Part shown: positions 6,895 to 15,129 of the stretch, piece by piece
Position numbering within the stretch: the first letter of the stretch is position 1
How the letters are laid out: every line of letters starts with the position of its first letter
From: Bacillus safensis
Lineage (GTDB): Bacteria > Bacillota > Bacilli > Bacillales > Bacillaceae
DNA: 64,000 nucleotides
Assembly: GCA_030159235.1 (NCBI GenBank)
Contig: BSBG01000009.1
Span: 1-64,000, forward strand
Direction: 5' to 3'
Translations under genes and position numbers: made by a program
Notes under the pieces: generated by a model
Databases searched by the model: none
The model's input: only the letters and a program-made list of their open reading frames with translations
What the model was told of the DNA's origin: nothing

Positions 6895-8655
6895 TTAATT
6901 CACGCTGACATGTGAACGCTTTGAATTTGGTGAATAAATATCATTAATATTCCAATGTCCATCTGTAGGAACAGGATCATTTTTCATTGCTACATCAATC
7001 ACGCAAGGCTCCTGAGAGGCAATGGCTTCAGCTAAAGCTTCTTTGAATTCAGAAGCAGAGGTGATTTTAATCCCCTTCATTCCATAACCTCTCGCAATGG
7101 CAGCAAAATCCGGAGAATAGCTTTCTCCACCTTTTCTGAAAACAGTGCCGTACGTCGTTTCATAGTGCGCCATTTGCAAGCCAGCTATTGTTCCAAACGC
7201 ACTATTATTCATCACAATCCACACAACAGGAATGTTTTCTTCAACCGCTGTTGCAAGAACGGATGGATTTTGACCGAATCCGCCGTCCCCAACAAGTGAC
7301 ACAACGACACGGTCAGGCTGAGCAATCTTTGCCCCAAGTGCGGCAGGGGCGCCAAATCCCATCGTTGCAAACCCGCCTGGCGTTAAAATGGTCCCTGGAG
7401 TCAACACAGGAAATTGCTGTCCTACTCCATTTTTGTTCCAGCCAACATCAGTTGTAATAAAGGCATCTGGCGGCAATACTTCCCGCACTTCCTGCAAAAT
7501 ACGCTGCGGCTTCATTGGGAAGGATTCATCTTGAATATTCGTCAAATTGCTCGCCTGAAATTCTTTACGATAGGCTGCAATTTCCTTTTTCAATTCAGGT
7601 CGATCCAGCCCTTCTGGCGTTCTTTCTCTCGCCACTCGATTGAGTACAGTCAAGGCTTGCTTAAGATCGGCTACTGCTCCAATTTCAACAGGATAGTTAC
7701 GTCCAATTTCATTCGGATCAATGTCAATATGAATGAGCTTGGTTGCTGGGAAGCGGAACGTATATTCTGATTCCCACGAACTCGCATCAGCTTCAGCAAA
7801 ACGGGTGCCTAAAGCCAATATATAGTCCGCCTCTTTACACTGATCGTTGATAAATTTTGTCCCCCAAAACCCTGTCATTCCAAGGGTCATTGGGTGATCA
7901 TCCGGCATAGCTCCTTTCCCCATCAAAGAATGGGCAACAGGGAGACTGAGATGATCAGCGAATGCCTTTAATTCTTCAGCTGCATCAGCTAGTAAAATGC
8001 CTCCCCCTACATATAAGAGCGGTCTTTCTGCCTGCAGCAATCGATCTAATATCCGATTGGCCGTTTGATCATCAATTGAAGGTTTTTCAATGGTCTGTGT
8101 ATGATGGTTGATTTGCTCAAACAGGGACACATCTAGATCTTTTGAGAACACATCCATTGGAACAGAAATCAGCACCGGGCCAGGACGGCCGCTTTCAGCT
8201 AACTGAAATGCTTTTGATAAAATCTCTGGAAACAATTCTGGTATATCGACTCGCCATGCTCTTTTCACAAAAGGCCGATAAATTTCGTATTGAGAGGCAT
8301 CGGAATGAAGATTGATCTCTTGATGTGGGTGCTTTCCGTAGTAATGACTTGGGACATCTCCTGCAATAACAACCATTGGAATGGAATCAAGTGCTGCATT
8401 CGCAACCCCTGTTGCCGCATTGGTGAGTCCAGGACCTAGATGACTGAGAACCACAGCCGTTTGTTTCTTTGCTCGCGCATAACCATCTGCTGCATGTGCT
8501 GCGATCTGTTCATGCCTGACATTTACAAATTGAATCGAGCTTTTTTCAAGCGCTGATAAAAAAGCAATATTCGTATGACCGCAGAGACCGAAAATATGCT
8601 CGACTCCTCGATTTTCTAAATACTGAATAACCTGTGTAGAAATATTCTTCTTCAT
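6895..8655 (-). CDS. Thiamine-diphosphate enzyme, acetolactate synthase / 2-oxoacid decarboxylase-like
   Basis: 586 residues with three domains: PYR (N-terminal, activating Glu in NVRHEQIAAHAADGYAR), central (about 190-330), and PP with the cofactor motif GDGGFGQNPSVLA...NN. Resembles the acetolactate synthase / glyoxylate carboligase / benzoylformate decarboxylase superfamily. There is no small regulatory subunit and no valine-biosynthesis neighbours, so a catabolic decarboxylase or carboligase is more likely than IlvB. Neighbouring aldehyde dehydrogenase suggests the product is an aldehyde made from a 2-oxo acid (inference). Start ATG 8655 follows GAGAGGAGAG. Confidence 0.85.
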   Translation of the reverse strand: MKKNISTQVIQYLENRGVEHIFGLCGHTNIAFLSALEKSSIQFVNVRHEQIAAHAADGYARAKKQTAVVLSHLGPGLTNAATGVANAALDSIPMVVIAGDVPSHYYGKHPHQEINLHSDASQYEIYRPFVKRAWRVDIPELFPEILSKAFQLAESGRPGPVLISVPMDVFSKDLDVSLFEQINHHTQTIEKPSIDDQTANRILDRLLQAERPLLYVGGGILLADAAEELKAFADHLSLPVAHSLMGKGAMPDDHPMTLGMTGFWGTKFINDQCKEADYILALGTRFAEADASSWESEYTFRFPATKLIHIDIDPNEIGRNYPVEIGAVADLKQALTVLNRVARERTPEGLDRPELKKEIAAYRKEFQASNLTNIQDESFPMKPQRILQEVREVLPPDAFITTDVGWNKNGVGQQFPVLTPGTILTPGGFATMGFGAPAALGAKIAQPDRVVVSLVGDGGFGQNPSVLATAVEENIPVVWIVMNNSAFGTIAGLQMAHYETTYGTVFRKGGESYSPDFAAIARGYGMKGIKITSASEFKEALAEAIASQEPCVIDVAMKNDPVPTDGHWNINDIYSPNSKRSHVSVN

Positions 8656-8689
8656 GTTTCTCTCCTCTCACGGTGCAGCTATGAATCTG

Positions 8690-9460
8690 CTACTCACTTA
8701 TTCTTTGAAATACAATAGATAGAACGCTGTTCAAATCCTGTATCGCCACTTGCCCGGGAGCTGAGCTTTCTTTCCCTACAGCAAAGGTCATGACAGATCC
8801 AAAAAGTCCACCAACCATTCTTGTAAAAGCCCCATATTCCCCCATTGCCATTGAAATAATGGGAATCGACAGCTGCTTTTTCGCATGGCTGGTCGCTGAA
8901 AGCAGTGTTAATGCATCGTCATAGGAATGCGGCATGACTGCGATCTTTGCGATGTCGGCGCCAACTGATTCTGCATTGACAAATAGCTGCACGAGACGAT
9001 CGACCTCAGGGGTACGATGGAAATCGTGATACGACACAATCAAGGTGACCCCATTTCTTTTAGCCGCCTGACTAACTTGCTGTATATGTGTCACATCCTG
9101 CATCAATTCATAATCCACGGCGTCCACAAGCTGAGTGGAACAAAGCTCGACAAGTAGAGAAACCGTCTCAGCTTCTGAGAGTGATATACTTTCACCGCCC
9201 TCCTTTTCAGAGCGAATGGTGAATAAAAATGGTATGCCCTTTGCCTTTTCTACCATTCTCTTAAGGGTTTCTATCACTTGTTCCTTGTCATGAAGGTGAT
9301 GAAAAAAATCCGCCCGCCACTCGATCACATCAGGCTTCTTCTCAGTTAACACCTCGAGCTCACGAAACAGTTCTTCCTTTGTTTGTCCGATGAGCGGCGT
9401 ACAAATCATTGGCTGACCGCCTGTCTGCACACTTTTTACCTTTTGCTGAAATGCCTTCAC
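8690..9460 (-). CDS. aroD: Type I 3-dehydroquinate dehydratase
   Basis: Class I DHQ dehydratase (Schiff-base mechanism) of about 256 residues. The family residues are present: EWR near residue 45, the catalytic His in LIVSYHDFHRTP, the Schiff-base Lys in ADIAKIAVMPHS, and Arg/Ser/Gln in TRMVGG, SAPGQVA. It should therefore be active, converting 3-dehydroquinate to 3-dehydroshikimate or acting on a related cyclic hydroxyketone. Bacillus normally encodes its biosynthetic DHQ dehydratase elsewhere, and here the gene lies inside a catabolic operon, so a quinate/shikimate-like substrate is possible. GTG at 9460 has GGGG at 9 bases; GTG at 9466 is too close. The symbol follows the family name. Confidence 0.85.
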   Translation of the reverse strand: MKAFQQKVKSVQTGGQPMICTPLIGQTKEELFRELEVLTEKKPDVIEWRADFFHHLHDKEQVIETLKRMVEKAKGIPFLFTIRSEKEGGESISLSEAETVSLLVELCSTQLVDAVDYELMQDVTHIQQVSQAAKRNGVTLIVSYHDFHRTPEVDRLVQLFVNAESVGADIAKIAVMPHSYDDALTLLSATSHAKKQLSIPIISMAMGEYGAFTRMVGGLFGSVMTFAVGKESSAPGQVAIQDLNSVLSIVFQRISE

Positions 9461-9475
9461 ATCCACACGCCCCTT

Positions 9476-10909
9476 TCATAGGCCATTTGGAAGCACAACC
9501 ATTTTGGTTTCGGTCATCTCCTCGATGGCGAAACGCGGACCCTCTCTTCCAAGACCACTTCGCTTAATCCCACCATAAGGCCAATGATCCAGCCTAAAAT
9601 TCGATGTCCCATTGATGACAACACCGCCAGTTTCAAGCTCTTTTGCTGCGTGCAGTGCAACATCCAGCTGATTCGTAAAGATGCCTGCCTGCAAACCATA
9701 TCGACTATCGTTTGCTTCGTTAATTGCTTCCTCCAGTTCCTCATAAGGGAGAATGCTGACAACTGGTCCGAACACTTCCTCACAGACGACCTTGGCCTGT
9801 TTCGGAGGGTTTAGCAAAATAGCCGGGGTGATGCTCGCTCCATCTCTTTTTCCACCGCATAAAAGCTGTGCACCCATGCTCTCTGCCTCTTGTATCCATG
9901 CTTCAACACGCTGCGCGGCCTGGACATCGACCATGCAGCCGATATCACTCTCACTGGACAGCGGATCTCCAACAACAAGCTGCTCTACTTTTTGTTTTAA
10001 CACTTCAGTAAACGACGCCATGATTTGCTGGTGGACATAAATTCTTTGAACAGAAATACAACTTTGACCAGAATTACTAAAGCCTGTCTTCGCACAAAGG
10101 GATGCGGCTTGTTCAACATCTGCATCGTGATGAACAATCGTCGCGCCATTCCCTCCGAGTTCAAGCAGGACTTTTTTTAATCCCGCAGAGGTTGTAATAT
10201 GTTCTCCTCCGGCAGCCCCACCGGTAAAAGAGATGAGATTCGTTCTTTCATCAGTGACTAGCTGTTTTCCAGCGTCGACTCCGCCAATCACGAGCTGCAA
10301 ACTTGCTTCAGGAAACCCGGCTTCGAGCAGGAGTTTGACAAACGCTGTGGCAACAGCTGATGTTTGCGGTGCAGGTTTCAAAATAATGACATTCCCTCCT
10401 GCGAAGGCTGGACCGACCTTGTGACAAATTAAGTTGAGCGGTGCATTAAAAGGGGTAATCGCCAGCACAACTCCGACCGGTACTTTAAATGTCATCGCCA
10501 TTGCTCCCTGTCCACGCGATGATACATTGCCAGGAATGGTCTCACCTATTAATCGGTTCGCTTCTTCCGCTGACTGCGCCAGCGTCTCGATTGATCGATC
10601 GACTTCATCTCTTGTATTTTTAAGCGGTTTGCCTAATTCTAACGAAATCAGTTTTGCAAAATGGTCTTTTTGTTCTTCAAGCAAGTTGGCTGCTTTTTTT
10701 AGAAGCTTTGAGCGTTCGATTGCCGATAATCCCGCTATTTGTTTTTTAGCATGCTGCGCAATAGAAAGTGCCTGTTCTATGTCTTCTGATGAGGCGAGAT
10801 AAGATGTACCGATTTTCTCTCCTGAATAAGGATTGATAATATCTGTTGTGACATGATCGGTATCCAGCCACTCGCCGTTTATATACGATAACGCTTTCAA
10901 ACTACTCAA
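9476..10909 (-). CDS. NAD(P)-dependent aldehyde dehydrogenase
   Basis: 477 residues of the ALDH superfamily. Visible: AITPFNAPLNLICHKVGPA in the N-terminal Rossmann part, general-base Glu in LLELGGNGA (about 252), catalytic Cys in SNSGQSCISVQ (about 286), and EEVFGPVVSILPY. It lacks the ACDH-specific features I would look for, so the product is probably a free acid (or a CoA ester in the MMSDH-like branch). TTG start at 10909 overlaps the previous stop as TTGA, with AGGGAG upstream, indicating tight coupling with the citryl-CoA-lyase-like gene. Likely oxidises the aldehyde made by the TPP enzyme. Confidence 0.87.
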   Translation of the reverse strand: MSSLKALSYINGEWLDTDHVTTDIINPYSGEKIGTSYLASSEDIEQALSIAQHAKKQIAGLSAIERSKLLKKAANLLEEQKDHFAKLISLELGKPLKNTRDEVDRSIETLAQSAEEANRLIGETIPGNVSSRGQGAMAMTFKVPVGVVLAITPFNAPLNLICHKVGPAFAGGNVIILKPAPQTSAVATAFVKLLLEAGFPEASLQLVIGGVDAGKQLVTDERTNLISFTGGAAGGEHITTSAGLKKVLLELGGNGATIVHHDADVEQAASLCAKTGFSNSGQSCISVQRIYVHQQIMASFTEVLKQKVEQLVVGDPLSSESDIGCMVDVQAAQRVEAWIQEAESMGAQLLCGGKRDGASITPAILLNPPKQAKVVCEEVFGPVVSILPYEELEEAINEANDSRYGLQAGIFTNQLDVALHAAKELETGGVVINGTSNFRLDHWPYGGIKRSGLGREGPRFAIEEMTETKMVVLPNGL

Positions 10910-11751
10910 ATTTTCTCTCCCTCCTTCAAGTGCCGTGTTCCATGTCCTGCATAACGAACCAAGCTTTCTTCATTCGGACAAGGTCCCTTCACGAGAGCTC
11001 CCTTTGTCAGCTCCTCATATGCATGCGCCACGATACCCATTCCTCTAGATAAGGAAAAAATGCCTTTTGCTGCTTCTGCTGGAATGTTTAATTCACATTG
11101 GATTGCAGCAGATACACCATCTATATTCATCGTGATTTTCTTCCCTTTCAGGTGTTCAAGCTCATGTCTAATCGCTTCAGCTAACCGTAAATATGTCCCG
11201 CTGATTAGACCTTGCTGGACATATGTGTGACTCAGCTCATATAAACGTCTCACCCTCGGATCATCATCATGAAGCTGATGGCCGATTCCCGGAATTTTTT
11301 CCTTGCGAGATAACCATGTTTGACACACTTGTTTTGCCGCAAATTGTACATCCTTTTGATCATCGTAGATCGCTTTGGCTTCGTATAACATACGCATGGC
11401 CTTCTCTCCGGCTCCGCCATGAATATCACCTAATAGATTCACCCCTGTTGCAACAGAGGAATTAAACGAAATGCCGCAAGTCACCGCCATTCTGGCTGCT
11501 GCAATTGATGGCGCTCTTGGTCCATGGTCTGCTCCTGCAACAAGAACACTTTCAAAAAGAGCTGCTTTTGAAGCATCTAATAATTCACCAACGAGCAGTA
11601 AATAAAGCATTTGTGGATACGACAATTCACCAATTAGTTCTTCAATCGGATACCCTCGAAGTTCAATTGAATTTTTTTCAATATGACTAATCTCAGTTTC
11701 CCACCAAGCGCCTCCCTCTTTGTAAATTTCCAGTGCACTTCGATTTTTCAT
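10906..11751 (-). CDS. Citryl-CoA lyase-like protein (short citrate-synthase fold)
   Basis: About 281 residues, clearly shorter than citrate synthase (about 370-430), matching the single-chain short group annotated as citryl-CoA lyase. The citrate synthase catalytic triad is recognisable: His in GDIHGGAGEKAM, His in IPGIGHQLH, Asp in MNIDGVSAAI, and a C-terminal VRYAGHGTRHL. Such enzymes cleave (or form) a 3-hydroxy-3-carboxyacyl-CoA to acetyl-CoA and a 2-oxo acid. It is the first gene of the operon, 94 bp after the predicted promoter. ATG 11751 is 12 bases from AAAGGA; ATG 11763 directly abuts that site and is less likely. Confidence 0.8.
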   Translation of the reverse strand: MKNRSALEIYKEGGAWWETEISHIEKNSIELRGYPIEELIGELSYPQMLYLLLVGELLDASKAALFESVLVAGADHGPRAPSIAAARMAVTCGISFNSSVATGVNLLGDIHGGAGEKAMRMLYEAKAIYDDQKDVQFAAKQVCQTWLSRKEKIPGIGHQLHDDDPRVRRLYELSHTYVQQGLISGTYLRLAEAIRHELEHLKGKKITMNIDGVSAAIQCELNIPAEAAKGIFSLSRGMGIVAHAYEELTKGALVKGPCPNEESLVRYAGHGTRHLKEGEKI

Positions 11752-11799
11752 TGTGTGAATCATTCCTTTAGCTTCTTATTTGGAGGTGAACGCCCCCTT

Positions 11800-11816
11800 A
11801 TTCCATTCAGTGGAAT
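11800..11816. promoter_or_regulatory. Palindromic candidate operator of the catabolic operon
   Basis: ATTCCATTCAGTGGAAT: perfect 6-bp arms around 5 bases, about 25-40 bases downstream of the predicted transcription start, suited to roadblock repression or effector-dependent control by the IclR regulator. Confidence 0.45.
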
Positions 11817-11844
11817 CTAATTTCACTTTTCGGAATGTGGTTTT

Positions 11845-11873
11845 ATTGTAAGCGCATTCTTTTTCTTCGTCAA
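11845..11873 (-). promoter_or_regulatory. Sigma-A promoter of the catabolic operon
   Basis: On the minus strand TTGACG (11873-11868), exactly 17-bp spacer, TACAAT (11850-11845). Both hexamers match the consensus at five of six positions. Confidence 0.75.
11846..11861. promoter_or_regulatory. cre-like CcpA site overlapping the catabolic promoter
   Basis: TTGTAAGCGCATTCTT fits the cre pattern WTGNAANCGNWWNCAW with one mismatch (T for A near the end). It fills the spacer and overlaps the -10, the expected position for carbon catabolite repression. Confidence 0.6.
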
Positions 11874-11979
11874 TCATTTTTTCTGAAAATACTGTTAATA
11901 CCAATGAATTTAAGTGAATCGAACTAATTATTTTTGCTTTTTTCAATCAAATAAAACTGTATTTAGTGAAATAGACTCA

Positions 11980-12020
11980 AGTAGATCGTTCTACTAATTT
12001 AATGAACCATGTTTGGTTCA
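11980..12020. promoter_or_regulatory. Two adjacent palindromes upstream of the catabolic promoter
   Basis: AGTAGATCGTTCTACT (11980-11995) and TGAACCATGTTTGGTTCA (12003-12020; perfect 7-bp arms). They lie 110-150 bp upstream of the operon promoter, between it and nadE, and may be additional operator sites. Confidence 0.35.
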
Positions 12021-12050
12021 TTCTGTCAAATCCTACTGAAATTCGACATA

Positions 12051-12087
12051 AAAAACCTCTCCAGAAAATGGAGAGGTCTCTTTTTTA
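12051..12087 (-). terminator. Rho-independent terminator of nadE
   Basis: ACCTCTCC/GGAGAGGT stem with AGAAAAT loop, flanked by A and T runs; overlaps the nadE stop codon. Confidence 0.85.
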
Positions 12088-12906
12088 TTTCCACCAGTCA
12101 TCAAACATGGAAGCTGGTACTTGGCGTTTATGCTCTGATTGAACATAACGCTTTTCAATCGCTTCTGCGGCTTCATTTGAAACTGGTTTTCCTTCTAAGT
12201 AATCATCAATTTCATTGTACGTAATGCCCAGTTCTGTTTCATCTGTTTGCTGAGGTTTGTCGTCCAGCAGATCGGCTGTTGGTTTCTTTAAATACAGGCG
12301 CTCCGGGGCTTCTAGCGCTTCTAACAGCGCCCGGCCTTGGCGTTTTGTCAGACCTGTGAGCGGAAGAACATCTGCGCCGCCATCACCATACTTCGTGAAG
12401 AAGCCGGTTACTGCTTCAGCTGCATGATCTGTACCGATCACAAGCAATCCTTCCTCACCGCCGACAGCATATTGCGCGATCATTCTCATGCGTGCTTTGA
12501 CATTCCCTTTATTAAAGTCAGACAATGGGCCGCCTGTTTCCTTTTGATATTGATCACTGAATGCCGTCACGGCAGGTGCAATATCATATTTCCACGACTT
12601 GTCTGGCTGAATAAATGATAAAGCGAGCTGTGCATCATCTTCATCCTGCTGCACACCGTGCGGGAGGCGCACCGCAACAAAGACTGCATCCTCTTTTCCT
12701 TCTTGACGAAGCTCACTCGCAGCAAGCTGAGCAAGACGTCCAGCAAGCGTTGAATCCTGTCCACCGCTAATACCGAGAACGAAACCTTTTGCACCGGTTT
12801 TTTTCAAGTAATCCTTTAGAAATCCAACCCGTTTTTCAATCTCCTGCTTTGGGTCAATTGAGGGCTGCACATGCAACTCTTGGCTGATTTTTTTCTGCAA
12901 ACTCAT
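12085..12906 (-). CDS. nadE: NH3-dependent NAD+ synthetase
   Basis: 273 residues, the standard length of the ammonia-dependent bacterial form with no glutaminase domain. It amidates nicotinic acid adenine dinucleotide to NAD with ATP. The PP-loop [13 protein letters not shown] (about 47-58), [20 protein letters not shown] and [14 protein letters not shown] are diagnostic. ATG 12906 is preceded by GGAGG. In B. subtilis it lies between ycgI and tmrB-aroK; ycgI is retained next door. Confidence 0.96.
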   Translation of the reverse strand: MSLQKKISQELHVQPSIDPKQEIEKRVGFLKDYLKKTGAKGFVLGISGGQDSTLAGRLAQLAASELRQEGKEDAVFVAVRLPHGVQQDEDDAQLALSFIQPDKSWKYDIAPAVTAFSDQYQKETGGPLSDFNKGNVKARMRMIAQYAVGGEEGLLVIGTDHAAEAVTGFFTKYGDGGADVLPLTGLTKRQGRALLEALEAPERLYLKKPTADLLDDKPQQTDETELGITYNEIDDYLEGKPVSNEAAEAIEKRYVQSEHKRQVPASMFDDWWK

Positions 12907-13063
12907 ATCCTTTTCCTCCTAAGCATCCTCTACATGAAGAGAACAGGTTTTACTCTCAATTCATTGATTTGACAACGTTTTTTGAATCTTCATTATACCA
13001 TGTTTCATCAAGAACATTTTGTTAGATGTTCCCCTATTTCATAAATGATCAAACATTCACAAT

Positions 13064-13099
13064 CGAAAAAGACCATGTCTTGATGGACTGGTCCTTTTC
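13064..13099. terminator. Terminator downstream of ycgI
   Basis: GACCATGTC...GACTGGTC hairpin with A and T tracts on both sides, in the nadE-ycgI gap. The rest of 12907-13103 shows only the nadE leader. Confidence 0.65.
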
Positions 13100-13103
13100 T
13101 TTT

Positions 13104-13700
13104 TTAATCGATTTCTACCCGTATGGATGTACAGCTTGATCCATTACACTTCCCAATATCAGCAGGGCATGCGGACACGGCCACAATGAGGTCCATTTCA
13201 GCCCGCAGGCGAATATAATCACCGGGGAGCGATTTTGGCTGCTCCACAGACAGCTTTCCTTTTTCATCAATGACTGTATTCATAAAAGCATTAAAAGGAT
13301 AGTACATATCCTCCTTTGGAATCCCAAATGGCTCAAAAGCAGTCCGCAAATTATCGTAGCAAGTATGCATGACCTCTAAGTGGGTCCGTCCGTATAAGAG
13401 CTGATACATTTCTTGCCGGCAGGCGGGCATGTATAAATCATGGCATTCCACTGTATCTTCAATGACCGTAAACATCGGTTTATATAAATTAGAATAGAGC
13501 TTATCGCCTTTTTTCACTTTGGACGAGAACAAGCTGTCCATTGTCGCGCCCTGGTCAAATTTTTCATAAAAATCCTTTTCGTGATAGGCCATCACATCTG
13601 CTACTTGCTGCCCTTCGACATCAACCACCCGCATACATTGGCCTTTTCCTAAACGAAAGCCAAGTCTACCCTTTGGTAAAATGACATATTCTCCGTTCAT
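13104..13700 (-). CDS. ycgI: Urea-carboxylase-associated family protein (DUF1989), YcgI-like
   Basis: 198 residues of the DUF1989 family found beside urea carboxylase/urea amidolyase and amino-acid permeases; biochemical role unknown in Bacillus. Conserved blocks seen: CMRVVDVEGQQVADVMAY, FSSKVKKGDKLYSN, and C-terminal VAVSACPADIGKCNG with a Cys-rich, possibly metal-binding pattern. ATG 13700 has AAGGGAG at 9 bases; the ORF upstream of it has no initiation signal. It is divergent from the permease ycgH, the same pairing as in B. subtilis, suggesting a shared nitrogen-compound function. Confidence 0.82.
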   Translation of the reverse strand: MNGEYVILPKGRLGFRLGKGQCMRVVDVEGQQVADVMAYHEKDFYEKFDQGATMDSLFSSKVKKGDKLYSNLYKPMFTVIEDTVECHDLYMPACRQEMYQLLYGRTHLEVMHTCYDNLRTAFEPFGIPKEDMYYPFNAFMNTVIDEKGKLSVEQPKSLPGDYIRLRAEMDLIVAVSACPADIGKCNGSSCTSIRVEID

Positions 13701-13785
13701 CACATGCACTCCCTTCCATGACAGTATGCCCAAAACGTCCCCTTGATCATGTATAAAAAAAAGCGGCGGTCACAAGCTAATATCA

Positions 13786-15129
13786 TTGAAATCGAAAGGT
13801 GTTGCGCTTGCATTGAAAGAAGAACAATCTTTATCATGGTGGCAGCTTTCTCTCATCGGAGTCGGCTGTACAATTGGCACTGGTTTCTTCCTTGGTTCCA
13901 GCATCGCCATTACAAAGTCCGGTTATTCCGTCTGCATTTCCTTTTTACTTGCTGCGGTCGGAACCTATCTCGTCTTTAAACATTTGGCTGCGATGACAGC
14001 CGACAACCCTGATAAAGGATCGTTTTGCTCTTATGCTCGTAAAGCATATGGACGCTGGGCTGGGTTTAGCAATGGCTGGGTGTATTGGTTTGCAGAAATG
14101 CTGATTACAGGAAGTCAGTTAACAGCCATATCTCTCTTTACCCGCCACTGGTTTCCATCCATTCCGCTTTGGGTGTTTTCTGCGATCTATTCAGCTCTTG
14201 CCCTGCTCGTGATTATCATAGGGCTTTCTTCTTTTCAAAAGACAGAAAATGTCCTTGCGGTACTAAAGACAGCGGCGATTTTTCTGTTTATGATTTTAGC
14301 GGTGCTTGTGTTATTTGGCATTGTGACAGAACATAAACCGCCCCCGCATCTGCCAAACAAAGATCATGAATGGATGCCGCTCGGACCGCTTGGTCTTTGG
14401 AATGGATTGATTTACGCGTTTTATGCATTTGGGGGAATTGAAGTCATGGGGCTGATGGCGGTTCATTTAAAGGACCCAAAGGATGCGGCAAAGGCTGGAC
14501 GTGTCATGCTGATCATTCTAGCAGTCATCTATATCGTCTCGATCGGACTTGCTCTATTGCTTGTCCCAGTGACAGCCTTTCATGAGAACAGCAGTCCCTT
14601 TATTACATCATTAGAGCCGTTTCATTTATCAATCTTTCTTCATATCTTTAATGGCATTTTCATTATTGCCGGCTTTTCGACATTGGTTGCCTCTCTCTAT
14701 GCGGTCACAACACTGCTCGGCACAATGTCGGAGCATCAAGATGCACCTGCTTGCTTTAAACAAAAAGACCCATCTCATGTCAGATGGTCTTCGATTATCT
14801 TAACCGCTGCTGGCTTAATTGTTTCCATTTTGCTTGCGCTCTTTTTGTCCAAACACATCTATGAGCATCTCACAACAGCAGCTGGTCTTACCCTGCTGTA
14901 CACATGGGTATTCATCCTTTTCTCAAGTAAAAAACTTTCCAAGCCATCCACTCGCCAAACGTGCGAAATGATTCTTGCGCTGCTCTTAATTGGAGCTGCC
15001 GTTTCAGGCACATTAACAGAGGCAAGCGGACGACCTGGCTTTTTTATCAGCCTTGGGATCATTGCAGTGATTGCCATCATGTTGCTATTTATGAGAAAAA
15101 AGTGGAAACAGGATCAGACCGCATCATAA
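13786..15129 (+). CDS. ycgH: APC-family amino-acid permease, YcgH-like
   Basis: About 447 residues, 12 membrane segments. The N-terminal WWQLSLIGVGCTIGTGFFLG is the APC substrate/ion motif in helix 1, and EKGSFCSYA-like DKGSFCSYARKAYGRWAGF is the helix 3 region of the AAT subfamily. Imports an amino acid or related amine. The start is uncertain: TTG 13786 has only a weak GC-rich site, and TTG 13813 has AAAGGTG at a rather long 12 bases. Convergent with ycgG, stops overlapping by six bases, no terminator between. Confidence 0.85.
   Translation: MKSKGVALALKEEQSLSWWQLSLIGVGCTIGTGFFLGSSIAITKSGYSVCISFLLAAVGTYLVFKHLAAMTADNPDKGSFCSYARKAYGRWAGFSNGWVYWFAEMLITGSQLTAISLFTRHWFPSIPLWVFSAIYSALALLVIIIGLSSFQKTENVLAVLKTAAIFLFMILAVLVLFGIVTEHKPPPHLPNKDHEWMPLGPLGLWNGLIYAFYAFGGIEVMGLMAVHLKDPKDAAKAGRVMLIILAVIYIVSIGLALLLVPVTAFHENSSPFITSLEPFHLSIFLHIFNGIFIIAGFSTLVASLYAVTTLLGTMSEHQDAPACFKQKDPSHVRWSSIILTAAGLIVSILLALFLSKHIYEHLTTAAGLTLLYTWVFILFSSKKLSKPSTRQTCEMILALLLIGAAVSGTLTEASGRPGFFISLGIIAVIAIMLLFMRKKWKQDQTAS

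Noticed and set aside
9464..9466. GTG 9466 as aroD start
   Set aside because: Only three bases from the GGGG ribosome site; GTG 9460 is better spaced.
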